Shown: positions 1 to 8,804 of the stretch, piece after piece
Numbering within the stretch: position 1 is the stretch's first letter
Layout of the letters: the number at the start of each line of letters is the position of its first letter
From: Sellimonas caecigallum
Lineage (GTDB): Bacteria > Bacillota > Clostridia > Lachnospirales > Lachnospiraceae
DNA length: 64,000 nucleotides
Direction of reading: 5' to 3'
Assembly (NCBI RefSeq): GCF_019754295.1
Contig: NZ_VIRV01000004.1
Coordinates: 1-64,000 of the forward strand
Translations under genes and position numbers: made by a program
Notes under the pieces: model-generated
Database searches by the model: none
Seen by the model: the letters and a program-made list of their open reading frames with translations, nothing else
Told to the model about the DNA's origin: nothing

Positions 1-27
1 TTCCGTTTTCTGTCTTTGTGTGCAAAG

Positions 28-1005
28 TCAGCTTGTGTATTGTATGATAAGCAGTTCTACCGCCATGGTATCGGACAGCTTTCCTGTCTTTACATCCGTC
101 TCCGTCCCGGCGCAATCCTCAAGTATCCGGCGAAGCTCTTTTTCTGTAAAACGCTGCCCCTGCGCCAGATATTTTCCCACAGCAAAAGGCGGTACTTTCA
201 CTTTCTGGGCGATTTCTTTTTTCCCATATCCTCTTTTCAGGAGATCGCATGTCTCCATGAGAATCCTAAACTGCCTGGCCATGAGATATAAAATCCGCAT
301 AGGCGGCTCTTTCAAAGCCAGAAGATCATAATAATAACTAAGAGCCATCCTCTGCTTTTTTTCAGCCACAGCGTTGACCATGTCAAAAATCTGATTGTCG
401 ATGTGAGTTGTGCAGACTGCCTCGATATCTTCCATGGTAATCTCTGGCTTTTCCAGGGTATAACAAAAAAGTTTTTCCAGTTCCCCGTGGATATTCTCCA
501 TATCGTCCCCCACCTTGGCAAGAAAATATGTGGCAGAAGACTGGCTGATCTGTTTTCCTTCTTTTTTGATCATTCCAAGAACCCATCTAAGCAGCGTATT
601 GGCATCCTGTCGGCCAAGCTCTACCGTTCTTCCTTTGTCTTTGACGGCTTTGTAAAGCTTTCCTCTCTTGTCCACTTCACTCTCCACAAAAACAAAATAC
701 GTCGTCTCTGGCATCGTTTTGATATAATCGGCAAGGGCCTGAGATGCCGATTTGAAAAAGCCGGTATCTTCCATGACAATGAGTCTTCGCGGCGCAAAAA
801 AAGGCATCGTCTCCGCCAGATCGATGATCTCCTTTACGTCCGCCTCTTTCCCTTCATAATATCGGTAATTCATCGTATCCCCGCCCGGAAGCATAGCTTC
901 AGAGAGCCTATCTTTATACTGTTTCTTTAGATAGCTCTCTTCGCCATACAATAAATACACCTGTTTTAATTGTCCTGTCTTCAAATCTTCATTCAAACTT
1001 TTCAT
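28..1005 (-). CDS. holA: DNA polymerase III subunit delta
   Basis: The 325-residue product is the delta subunit of the clamp loader, which opens the beta sliding clamp during replication. The N-terminus carries the family's YLLYGEESYL segment (about residues 17-26), followed by a degenerate AAA+ region and a C-terminal helical collar domain. Length is normal. In many Firmicutes holA directly follows comEC; here yhgE and a TetR gene lie between them. No Shine-Dalgarno sequence precedes the ATG, and an extended -10 box ends six bases before it, so the mRNA may be leaderless. Family call is confident; the start is less so. Confidence 0.93.
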   Translation of the reverse strand: MKSLNEDLKTGQLKQVYLLYGEESYLKKQYKDRLSEAMLPGGDTMNYRYYEGKEADVKEIIDLAETMPFFAPRRLIVMEDTGFFKSASQALADYIKTMPETTYFVFVESEVDKRGKLYKAVKDKGRTVELGRQDANTLLRWVLGMIKKEGKQISQSSATYFLAKVGDDMENIHGELEKLFCYTLEKPEITMEDIEAVCTTHIDNQIFDMVNAVAEKKQRMALSYYYDLLALKEPPMRILYLMARQFRILMETCDLLKRGYGKKEIAQKVKVPPFAVGKYLAQGQRFTEKELRRILEDCAGTETDVKTGKLSDTMAVELLIIQYTS

Positions 1006-1011
1006 ACCGCT

Positions 1012-1041
1012 ATTCTAGCATAGATCCGCTTTTTCCGTAAA
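1012..1041 (-). promoter_or_regulatory. Candidate holA promoter
   Basis: On the minus strand TTTACG (1036-1041) lies 18 bases upstream of TAGAAT (1012-1017), and the -10 is preceded by TGC, an extended -10 feature. Transcription would start at or within a base or two of the holA ATG. Inferred by eye only. Confidence 0.4.
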
Positions 1042-1074
1042 CACTTATTCCGAAATTTTTGCTTTCCTTCTCCC

Positions 1075-3393
1075 CTACGCTAGACCGTGTTCTTCCAGCC
1101 AGTCAGACAAAAGCGGCTTATTCTTTTTGAGCTTTGCCGCACGGATCCGAAACTGCACCGCAGCCAGGAGCGAGAAGGCCATGAACAGGATGGCCAGAAA
1201 AATCAGACATCCTGTCACACTTTCTCCTCCGCTTATCGTGCTTCGAAATGCCTTTACTGTGTAAGTAAACGGTACAAAATGATGAAGCAGCGGTACAAAA
1301 TCTCCAGATACTTCCACCGGATATGTCCCTGCGGACCCGGAAAGCTGCACAACCATAAAGATCAACATCAGAAAACTTCCCACTTTTCCCAGAAAACTGG
1401 TAAAGAAATACATGACAGACATAAATGCAAGCGATGCCACACAGGCCGTCAGCACCGTCTGTCCCCACCTGACAGGGCGGAAACCGTCAAACAAGTACAG
1501 CGCCTGAACCATAACGATAGCCTGGGCGACTGCCACAAAATAAAGTACCGATGCCTTACTGAACCACCATTCTCTCCCAGAGCGCAGTTTCCCGCTGAAA
1601 CTGTTCAGAGGATACATGAGGCTGAACGCGATGCACCCTACCCATAACCCTACCGACATCATGTAAGGTGCCATGGCATGACCATTGTTCGGCATGACTG
1701 TCATCTCTGTTTCCTTTGTGTCCACGGGAGCTGCAAACATATCGACAACAGAACTTCCTGTATTTATACTTCCTAATTTCTGCGTCCCCTCTTTCAGATT
1801 TTTCGCCAGTATGTCAGCTCCTTCCCGGATGGTACCCATCCCTTCTCCCAAACTGCTGCTTCCTTCAAAAAGAGCGTTCGCTCCGTCTGCGATCTGTCCT
1901 GCTCCATCTGCCAGACGTTCAGCCCCAGGTGTCATAGTCAAAGCGGCTTCTGCCAATTTTTGAGTTCCTTTTGTAAGAGCGCCGGATCCTTGTTTTATAG
2001 CCTCGATTCCCTGCCCGATCTGTTCTGCCGAATCCTGGAAGGTATTCATCCCATTAAAAAGGATTGCGCTTCCGTCTGAAGCTGCGTTGACTCCTTCCGT
2101 ATAATCCTGCACTCCTTCTGCCAGAATCTCTGACTGCTGCCTGAGCATCTCTGCAGCGGTTTTCAGCTGTTGTGTTCCTTCAAGACTTCCCGCTGTATTT
2201 TCCAGCAGTTTGGCTGTACTGCTGAGGGCAGTCGCCGCATCCCTCATCTGTTTTGCCATATTGTTACCTTCCTGGTAATTCTTTTCTGCCGCATCGACAG
2301 CCTCCTTTGCGATTTCTGCCAGTGTCTGTACTTCCCCCGTTATCTGGGCATTTTCCAGCTTCTCCTTTAACTCGGACGGATTGGAAAAATCCGCGGTATT
2401 CCCAAGAGCTTGCGAAATGCCTTGCAGTTTTGCGGCCAGGGAAGAAATCGCCGCGGTATCTGGAGTCTGATTTAAAACTTTGGAAATCTGTTTCATGCCT
2501 TCCGAAATCTTCCTGGATCCTTCCGCCAGAGATGTGGAATTTCCGTATTCTTCTCCTACCACACTCTGAAGACCAGATTTTAGCTTTCCTGTTCCGTTTT
2601 GTAAATCAGACACTCCACGGGAAAGATCTCCGTACGCACCGGACAGACGTACCAGATTTTCTTCCAGCTGTACCGCCCCTTTTTCTGCTTCCTTAAGTCC
2701 ACCGGTATATTGCCGGATACCTTCCGCCAGAGTTTCGCTTCCTTCCTGAAACATCAGTGTACTGTCACAAAGTCTGTCCAGATTCTGTGTGAGCACATTA
2801 TTTCCATCTACAACTTTTTCTGCCCCCTTTTCCAGGCTATCAGCCCCCTCTGAAGCCTGTTTCATTCCTTTCTCTGCTTTCTGCATACTGTCAAAAAGCA
2901 CCTGGGCATAAACCTTTGTCACTTCCTTTCGGACAGAACTTTTAATTTCTTTCATCGCCGTCCCGCTCATCTTAGAAGCGATATAATTTGTCCCCGGATT
3001 TGTCTCGCAGAAAATCTCCATCTTTTTCGGTGTTTCCTGTGTAAGTGTGGCTGCATTGGCAGAGAAATCTTCCGGGATCGTCATGACCATGTAGCAGTCT
3101 CCATTCGCCAGCCACTTTTGTGCGGCCTTTTCATCGGTAAACCGGAAATCAAGAGAACGGTCTTTTTTCAGTTCTTCAGTCAATTTCTTTCCGATCTCCA
3201 GCTTCTCTTCCCCGTACACAGCCGGTCTGTCTTTGTTTACTACAGCCACCGGCAGCTGATCTGCCTTCCCATAAGGATCCCACATAGATCCAAGAAACAA
3301 AGTCGTATAAACAGATGGAATCGCAATGACTGCAATAACTACCAGCATCAATATTTTGCTGTGTATAAGTTTCTTCCACTCCTGTCTTATCAT
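1075..3393 (-). CDS. YhgE/Pip family membrane protein
   Basis: The 772-residue protein has the YhgE/Pip architecture: one N-terminal membrane segment (about residues 14-36), a long extracytoplasmic region, and a C-terminal block of about five membrane segments (about residues 575-755). The middle holds many repeats of a G-A-x-x-L-x-x-G type, as expected for a long helical stalk. The family includes the phage infection protein (Pip) of lactococci and type VII secretion-related EsaA; its biochemical role is unresolved. An in-frame TTG lies two codons upstream, but the ATG at 3393 is better spaced from AGGGAG. It is divergent from a TetR regulator and two palindromic sites lie in its leader, so repression by that regulator is likely. 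Confidence 0.88.
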   Translation of the reverse strand: MIRQEWKKLIHSKILMLVVIAVIAIPSVYTTLFLGSMWDPYGKADQLPVAVVNKDRPAVYGEEKLEIGKKLTEELKKDRSLDFRFTDEKAAQKWLANGDCYMVMTIPEDFSANAATLTQETPKKMEIFCETNPGTNYIASKMSGTAMKEIKSSVRKEVTKVYAQVLFDSMQKAEKGMKQASEGADSLEKGAEKVVDGNNVLTQNLDRLCDSTLMFQEGSETLAEGIRQYTGGLKEAEKGAVQLEENLVRLSGAYGDLSRGVSDLQNGTGKLKSGLQSVVGEEYGNSTSLAEGSRKISEGMKQISKVLNQTPDTAAISSLAAKLQGISQALGNTADFSNPSELKEKLENAQITGEVQTLAEIAKEAVDAAEKNYQEGNNMAKQMRDAATALSSTAKLLENTAGSLEGTQQLKTAAEMLRQQSEILAEGVQDYTEGVNAASDGSAILFNGMNTFQDSAEQIGQGIEAIKQGSGALTKGTQKLAEAALTMTPGAERLADGAGQIADGANALFEGSSSLGEGMGTIREGADILAKNLKEGTQKLGSINTGSSVVDMFAAPVDTKETEMTVMPNNGHAMAPYMMSVGLWVGCIAFSLMYPLNSFSGKLRSGREWWFSKASVLYFVAVAQAIVMVQALYLFDGFRPVRWGQTVLTACVASLAFMSVMYFFTSFLGKVGSFLMLIFMVVQLSGSAGTYPVEVSGDFVPLLHHFVPFTYTVKAFRSTISGGESVTGCLIFLAILFMAFSLLAAVQFRIRAAKLKKNKPLLSDWLEEHGLA

Positions 3394-3426
3394 ATCCAAT
3401 ATCTCCCTTCTTTTGTTTCAATGCAT

Positions 3427-3462
3427 ATGTCTATTAATAGACATATGTTTATTAATAGACAT
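3427..3462. promoter_or_regulatory. Tandem palindromic operator, probably for the adjacent TetR regulator
   Basis: Two 18-bp palindromes lie back to back: ATGTCTATTAATAGACAT (3427-3444, perfect) and ATGTTTATTAATAGACAT (3445-3462, one arm mismatch). They fall between the yhgE promoter and its start codon and upstream of the divergent TetR gene. Placement downstream of the yhgE transcription start suggests roadblock or occlusion repression. Binding by the neighbouring regulator is inferred from position and symmetry. Confidence 0.75.
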
Positions 3463-3487
3463 TGTGTTGATTTTCTTCGCAGCATGA

Positions 3488-3516
3488 ATTATACTGAAAC
3501 AAAAAAGAAAAGACAA
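3488..3516 (-). promoter_or_regulatory. Candidate yhgE promoter
   Basis: Minus-strand TTGTCT (3511-3516), a 17-base spacer, then TATAAT (3488-3493). On the plus strand the same bases include TATACT (3490-3495) with TTGATT 17 bases upstream (3467-3472), so divergent promoters may share an overlapping -10 region, both close to the palindromes at 3427-3462. Confidence 0.6.
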
Positions 3517-3629
3517 CCAGCAGATCATGGACTTCCTGATGATTAATCGACATCTGCAGGATATCATGTCTGTTGTTTATAATTTTTTTAGATTTATAAT
3601 GGTATTTATGATAATAAGGAGGCAACACT

Positions 3630-4196
3630 ATGGCATCAACTGACCGAAGAGTAAAAAAGACGAAGGACTGCCTAAGAAAAGGTCTGGCGGAGCTTCTGGA
3701 AGAAAAAGGAATCAATGATATCACGGTAAAAGAGCTCACGGACAGGGTAGACATCAACCGCTCCACGTTTTACCTGCATTACCGGGACATCTACGACATG
3801 ATGGAGCAGATTGAAGATGAACTGGTACAAAAGATCGATGAAGCGATACACGCTCATCCTGTCAGCCCTTTTGGGGAAAATAGTTTTTCGTTTATTGAGG
3901 ATATCTTTTCTATACTGGCAGCAAACAAAGAGATCTGCTCAGCCCTTCTTGGAGAAAACGGCGATATCTCCTTTCTCCACAGAATCGAAGAGCTCCTTTC
4001 TGAGCACAGTCTGAAAGTCCTTCGCGATACCTTCCCTGATAAAATGGGAAATTTGAAATACGCCTACTCATTCTGTCTGTCCGGATGCGTGGGACTTATC
4101 AAGACATGGCTGTCCGGAGGGCATGAAGCAAGTCCTCATCATATGGCCAAGCTGACTTTTTCCCTTATTTTGAATGCGATGAAAACCCAGCGCTGA
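3630..4196 (+). CDS. TetR/AcrR family transcriptional regulator
   Basis: The 188-residue protein has an N-terminal helix-turn-helix (about residues 8-55, with the VDINRSTFYLHY recognition-helix signature typical of TetR regulators) and a C-terminal ligand/dimer region of the Firmicutes TetR_C type. AAGGAGG lies nine bases before the ATG. It is divergent from yhgE and the intergenic region carries two palindromes, so autoregulation and repression of yhgE are the natural inference. The ligand is unknown. It converges on comEC with only 15 bases between the two stop codons. Confidence 0.9.
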   Translation: MASTDRRVKKTKDCLRKGLAELLEEKGINDITVKELTDRVDINRSTFYLHYRDIYDMMEQIEDELVQKIDEAIHAHPVSPFGENSFSFIEDIFSILAANKEICSALLGENGDISFLHRIEELLSEHSLKVLRDTFPDKMGNLKYAYSFCLSGCVGLIKTWLSGGHEASPHHMAKLTFSLILNAMKTQR

Positions 4197-4211
4197 AGGT
4201 AGTTTTATGTT

Positions 4212-6428
4212 TTACTGATCCCCCAAATATTTTTCTACAGTCATCGTCTCCCCATCTGTCCGGACGGTAATGGCTCCACATTCTTTCGTACAAAGATATG
4301 GGATATTTTGTTCTTCAAGCCGCTTTACCGTCTCCTTGGACGGGTGCCCATACCGGTTGCCCTGCCCGGCTGAGATCACTGCCAATCCCGCATGATTCTT
4401 TTTCAGGAATTCATCCGTCGTTCCTCCCTTCGATCCATGGTGGGCCACTTTCAGGATGGAATACGTCTGCCGACGTTTCATATCTGCGAGAAAGCTCTCT
4501 TCCCCGTCTCCTTCCATATCCCCGGTAAAAAGCATGGAAAAGTTCCCGTAAGTCAATTTGAGAAGCATGGATGCGGCATTTCCTTTTTCTCCGTCGTAGG
4601 ATGAGGACGGACCGACGCATCGGATCTCCATCCCCTTTTTGTCCCAGACAGTCTCTCCTTCCCGGATTTCTTTTATCTCCACTTTCTGTCTGACCGCTTC
4701 CCGGGCAAGTTCTAGCAACACTTCATCCCAGAGCCGCTTTTCGGGCAGGACCAGACAGTGGATCTTTACCCCTACTTCCTGGCGTTTTAGCATATCCCGT
4801 ATCCCGCTTATATGGTCTTCATCCCCATGGGATACAAAGACGTAGTCCAGTTCTCCGACTCCTCTGCTTTCAAGGAAGGGTTCCAGCGTATATTTTGCAA
4901 GTTCTTCCTCGGTTGTGCTTCCCCCGTCGATCAGGATGTTCCTATTGCCCGGACTTTTGATAAAGATCCCGTCTCCCTGGCCTACATCTACCACAGTCAC
5001 TTCCATCCGGCAATCGAATGTCTTCCAATTTCCAAGAAGTATGATCCCGGCAAACAGAAATATCGATACAAGAATTTTCTTTTTCCATCTGGCTACACCG
5101 AAAAAGATAAGAATTATGACCAGAAGATACAGTGCCGACTGCCACAAGGCAGGACATCCTGTAATTACCCTTGCAAACGGAAATTTCAGCATAATCTGAC
5201 AGTTCCATTCATAGAAGGACAGCACCGCCTTTGCCGCAGCAAGCGGGACATCTGCCAGAAACGGACAAACGACACAGAGAATGCTCCCGAAAAGTCCTGC
5301 TCCCATGACAACAGACATCATCGGAATAACCCACATATTTATAAGGATGGAATAAAGCGGGAATTCGTAGTAGGAAGATAAAAGTACCGGAAATGTCAGA
5401 GCTTGCACGCAAAATCCAGACCACGCAGCCTCACGGATTTTTGCCAAAAATCCCGGCTTCTTTTTCATTTTCAGAGGCTCCGATATCGTCTTCTTTTCCC
5501 TCCTTTCCTCCGCCCTCTCTCTTTGTCTTCGCGTTATGTCTCCCCCGCCCCACAGAGCAAGGATCGCCCCAAAAGACAACAGGAAACCTGCATCCTTGAG
5601 ATACAAAGGTTCCAGTCCCAATATCACGGCGGCTGAAAGTGCAAGGCTTGTCGGCATATCGTAGACTCTTCCGGACACTTGCGCCCCCATGCGGCATGCA
5701 AACATGAGGACAGCTCTCCTGGCAGACACAGAAAATCCAGTCATGACCGCATACGGGAGGAGCACTGACATACCGGCTGCCGCCGCTGCAGCAAAAGGTA
5801 TCCCCGCCTTTCTCGCACGCTTGTATACAAATACGCCCACAAAAGAGACGTGGAGCCCCGAAACCGCCAGAAGATGTGCGATCCCGTTTTTCTGATACAG
5901 CTCTTTCGTCTCCGGCTCCATGCTGCTTTTATCTCCCAGCAAAATGCCTGACAAAACCGCGCCCTTGTCCTGACCCAGCCTGCGTATAAGTTCTTCTTTC
6001 CAACTTTCCCGAAGCCGGAAGAGCCATTCTTTCCAGTATATGATGTTGTCGTCTTTCAATTTGATTGTTTTCGGAATGATGCTTCCGTAGATTTGTTGTC
6101 TCTGATAATAAGAACGGGAATCAAATTCCCCTGGATTTGACGCTTTGTCAAATAGATAAAAGACACCTGTTACCTGGATAGAATTTCCAATCTTCAGATC
6201 TCTTTCTTTTGAGTCATATAAGACATACCTGCTTTTCCCCGAGCGGATATACCATGTGGGGCCTTTCTCCCGTCTGGTTTTCTCCTCTATGACTCCGGTT
6301 ACGCACACGCTCTTTCCTTCCATGGAATACACTTCTGGCGGGAGATTTCCTTCTTCTCCCGCCAGAAAGATCATATACCTTATCATCAGAAAAAGAATGC
6401 ACGCTGTCATGAGCGGTCTTTTTCTCAC
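4212..6428 (-). CDS. comEC: ComEC/Rec2 DNA internalization channel
   Basis: The 738-residue membrane protein forms the channel that moves single-stranded DNA into the cell during transformation. It has N-terminal membrane segments and an OB-like DUF4131 region, a competence domain of several helices with the HLLAVSGLHVSF signature (about residues 185-196), and a C-terminal metallo-beta-lactamase-like domain with SHGDEDHISG. The start is GTG; the GTGA overlap with the stop of the upstream GerMN gene implies translational coupling. The gene looks intact, so DNA uptake may be functional in this organism if a comG-type pilus is encoded elsewhere. Confidence 0.93.
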   Translation of the reverse strand: MRKRPLMTACILFLMIRYMIFLAGEEGNLPPEVYSMEGKSVCVTGVIEEKTRREKGPTWYIRSGKSRYVLYDSKERDLKIGNSIQVTGVFYLFDKASNPGEFDSRSYYQRQQIYGSIIPKTIKLKDDNIIYWKEWLFRLRESWKEELIRRLGQDKGAVLSGILLGDKSSMEPETKELYQKNGIAHLLAVSGLHVSFVGVFVYKRARKAGIPFAAAAAAGMSVLLPYAVMTGFSVSARRAVLMFACRMGAQVSGRVYDMPTSLALSAAVILGLEPLYLKDAGFLLSFGAILALWGGGDITRRQRERAEERREKKTISEPLKMKKKPGFLAKIREAAWSGFCVQALTFPVLLSSYYEFPLYSILINMWVIPMMSVVMGAGLFGSILCVVCPFLADVPLAAAKAVLSFYEWNCQIMLKFPFARVITGCPALWQSALYLLVIILIFFGVARWKKKILVSIFLFAGIILLGNWKTFDCRMEVTVVDVGQGDGIFIKSPGNRNILIDGGSTTEEELAKYTLEPFLESRGVGELDYVFVSHGDEDHISGIRDMLKRQEVGVKIHCLVLPEKRLWDEVLLELAREAVRQKVEIKEIREGETVWDKKGMEIRCVGPSSSYDGEKGNAASMLLKLTYGNFSMLFTGDMEGDGEESFLADMKRRQTYSILKVAHHGSKGGTTDEFLKKNHAGLAVISAGQGNRYGHPSKETVKRLEEQNIPYLCTKECGAITVRTDGETMTVEKYLGDQ

Positions 6429-7360
6429 TCTTTTTCTTCTCCTTCCACAATATCCAGATTTCTGGACAGCGGCTTGTCAAGTTTCACGCTCTCTCCGAAA
6501 TTGATATTACTCTCCCCGTTAATGGAGATCTGCACCTGACTTGTGCTTCCTCCTGCCGTTATGGAATTCACGATGGAATAGATCAGCACTTCCGGCTTTA
6601 CGTTTGTCTTGACATTTAAGAGTTCCTTGTCAAAATTCACATAGCAGACCTGATCTTTCGTCGAGACGCTGAGTATTTTGACATTCTGAGGTACGGTCGG
6701 GTATGCGTCCGAGGACGCAGGCCCTTTTAAAAGTTGTTCGAGGATCAGCCGATCCATCGAGATATTCGTATTATATCGGACGTTGCTTACCGTCTCTTCC
6801 ACAAGCTTGTCCCCATTTTTGTTGGCAAAATAGAGCGTCAGCGTTACCGTCTCGTATGAGTGGAGAGAAGACCCGATATTCTGGACAAAATCTTCGCCCC
6901 TCATAAGCCCTATCGGATTATTGTCCGCTCCCATAAGCGGCTCGCCTCCCACAAAGAAAGACACATACGAAACTCCGCTGATCTGAACAAGCGTCTTTAC
7001 GACAGATGCTCTCAAAAGCACCTCATCCGAACTTTTCAGCGAGCTATATTTCTTATTGAAATGGACCTGAACCTGCTTTCCGTCTATTACTGCCTGCTCA
7101 ATCTTAACTCCTTTTTTAAACGGCGTATAGTAGTCTTCCGCGTCTGCATCCGGGGAAACCAACTTGCCAAGGACTTCCGAAATCTGCTCTTCCATTTCCT
7201 CCGACTGGATTTCGTACGGAACTTTTACAAGTTCTGTCTTATCTCGATTCAGATAATAAAGCCCAAAACCGTTTTTCTTTACTCTGTCTCCTCTTCCGCA
7301 TCCGAACAGGAGGCCTGCTGCCAGCAAAACGGTAAGCATAACTGCTAAAACTCTCTTCAT
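6425..7360 (-). CDS. GerMN domain lipoprotein
   Basis: The 311-residue product begins with a lipoprotein signal peptide and an LFGC lipobox, giving Cys21 as the lipidated residue. Two GerMN-like modules follow (about residues 45-165 and 180-300). The domain was first described in the sporulation protein GerM and is also found in LpqB-type lipoproteins that accompany two-component systems. Here the gene lies 12 bases downstream of a WalK-like kinase and overlaps comEC. A role as an accessory envelope lipoprotein of the kinase is inferred from this arrangement and is not shown by the sequence. Confidence 0.85.
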   Translation of the reverse strand: MKRVLAVMLTVLLAAGLLFGCGRGDRVKKNGFGLYYLNRDKTELVKVPYEIQSEEMEEQISEVLGKLVSPDADAEDYYTPFKKGVKIEQAVIDGKQVQVHFNKKYSSLKSSDEVLLRASVVKTLVQISGVSYVSFFVGGEPLMGADNNPIGLMRGEDFVQNIGSSLHSYETVTLTLYFANKNGDKLVEETVSNVRYNTNISMDRLILEQLLKGPASSDAYPTVPQNVKILSVSTKDQVCYVNFDKELLNVKTNVKPEVLIYSIVNSITAGGSTSQVQISINGESNINFGESVKLDKPLSRNLDIVEGEEKE

Positions 7361-7372
7361 ATCCTCCTCCTG

Positions 7373-8803
7373 TTACTTCGCACTGGCTACATACTTCAGA
7401 GGCATCCGCACAGTAAAAGTCGTCCCCTCTCCCTCTTCACTGTATACTTTGATGGCTCCACGATGCATGATCACTGAGTTTCTCGCGATTGCAAGTCCAA
7501 GACCTGTTCCGCCGATTTCCCTTGAGTGAGATTTGTCTACCCGATAAAAGCGTTCAAAAATGTGTTCCTGTGCCTCTTTCGGAATCCCGATTCCAGAATC
7601 CGTTACCTTCAGATAAAAAAACTTATGATCCGCGTTGAGCGATACATGTACCCATCCGTTTTCATGGTTATACTTGATGGCGTTCTCCACAAGATTGCTG
7701 ACACACAGGGAAAACTTCGTCTCATCGATCTCTGCCTCCACCGGGCGGAAAGATTCAAAAAGCACTTCTATGTTCTGCTTTTCCGCGATAGGACGAAGTC
7801 GTTTTAAGATACGTTCCACGACTTCATTGATATTGAGATTTTCAATATTCATGTCCGTCGTCGTCTTATCCATCTTGACAAGAGAGAGCAAATCGTTGAT
7901 GATCTTGTTTTCCCGCTCGATTTCCTCCGACATGTCCGCCATAAACTCCCGGTACAGTTCCGCCGGCACCTCCTCTTGCGCCAGCAGCGAATCCGCCAAT
8001 ACTTTCATTGAAGTGATGGGAGTCTTCAGTTCATGGGAGACATTGGAAACAAACTCCTGTCTCGATTCATCCAGGACTTTAAATCTCTCGATCATCTTGT
8101 TAAACGCTTCAGAGAAACGTTTCGTCTCGGCAAACGTCTCTTCGTGCAGATAATCCTCATCGTAGCTTTCCGTCATACTCTGCACCGCCTTCGTCATCCT
8201 GTTCATCGGACGCATGATATACATACTTGCAAAAAATGACAAAACAGCAAGCACCACAAGCGCCGTGATCACGACGATATCGATCGTCTGCTCCAGATTA
8301 TCCTGGATAGAAAGTATGTTGTCGGTAGAAATACTGGCAAGCAGAACTCCGACAGTCTTTCCGCTGGTGGTCTCCTGAATAGGAGTTGTGATCTCTATGT
8401 AGCTATTTTTGTCATCGTATCTGCTGATACTTTCGCCTTCAAAACAGCGCACTACATCTCCTGATATGACTGTTTTCCCGATGTCGGTCCCGTATGTGTC
8501 ATCCACGATCTTATAAGAACGGTCGATAACCAGAACACGCCCATTATAGATATTGGAAAACTGTGTAAGCTCCGCGTCAAATGTCTCAGACACACCCCCG
8601 GACATAAGACCGGAAGAAGAAGCCTGATTGCCTAGTATTGTGCATTGATTCTGAATCTCCGCCATCTTGAACGATACGATGTGGCCTTCATTGGATTTCA
8701 AAACCACTCCCCTGATGATCAGACATGGAATCATGCCTGAAATGATAATCATCACCATCAAAAGCAGCCTGAGGCTTTTGAACAGATGGTGTCTTATCTT
8801 GAT
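7373..8803 (-). CDS. Sensor histidine kinase, WalK/VicK-like
   Basis: An inner-membrane sensor kinase with two membrane segments (about residues 12-32 and 190-215), an extracytoplasmic sensing region between them, HAMP, HisKA with SHELKTP (phospho-accepting His near residue 257) and HATPase_c with NAIKYN, DSGIGIP and GTGLGLA boxes. It follows its response regulator in an operon. The start is uncertain: AGGGGG spans the regulator stop, but the in-frame codons at usable distance are ATC (8803) and ATA (8797). The nearest ATG (8848) and TTG (8827) lie upstream inside the regulator gene without usable ribosome binding sites, and the next ATG (8758) is inside the first membrane helix. I give the ATC position as the likely start. 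Confidence 0.85.
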   Translation of the reverse strand: MKIRHHLFKSLRLLLMVMIIISGMIPCLIIRGVVLKSNEGHIVSFKMAEIQNQCTILGNQASSSGLMSGGVSETFDAELTQFSNIYNGRVLVIDRSYKIVDDTYGTDIGKTVISGDVVRCFEGESISRYDDKNSYIEITTPIQETTSGKTVGVLLASISTDNILSIQDNLEQTIDIVVITALVVLAVLSFFASMYIMRPMNRMTKAVQSMTESYDEDYLHEETFAETKRFSEAFNKMIERFKVLDESRQEFVSNVSHELKTPITSMKVLADSLLAQEEVPAELYREFMADMSEEIERENKIINDLLSLVKMDKTTTDMNIENLNINEVVERILKRLRPIAEKQNIEVLFESFRPVEAEIDETKFSLCVSNLVENAIKYNHENGWVHVSLNADHKFFYLKVTDSGIGIPKEAQEHIFERFYRVDKSHSREIGGTGLGLAIARNSVIMHRGAIKVYSEEGEGTTFTVRMPLKYVASAK

Positions 8804-8804
8804 C

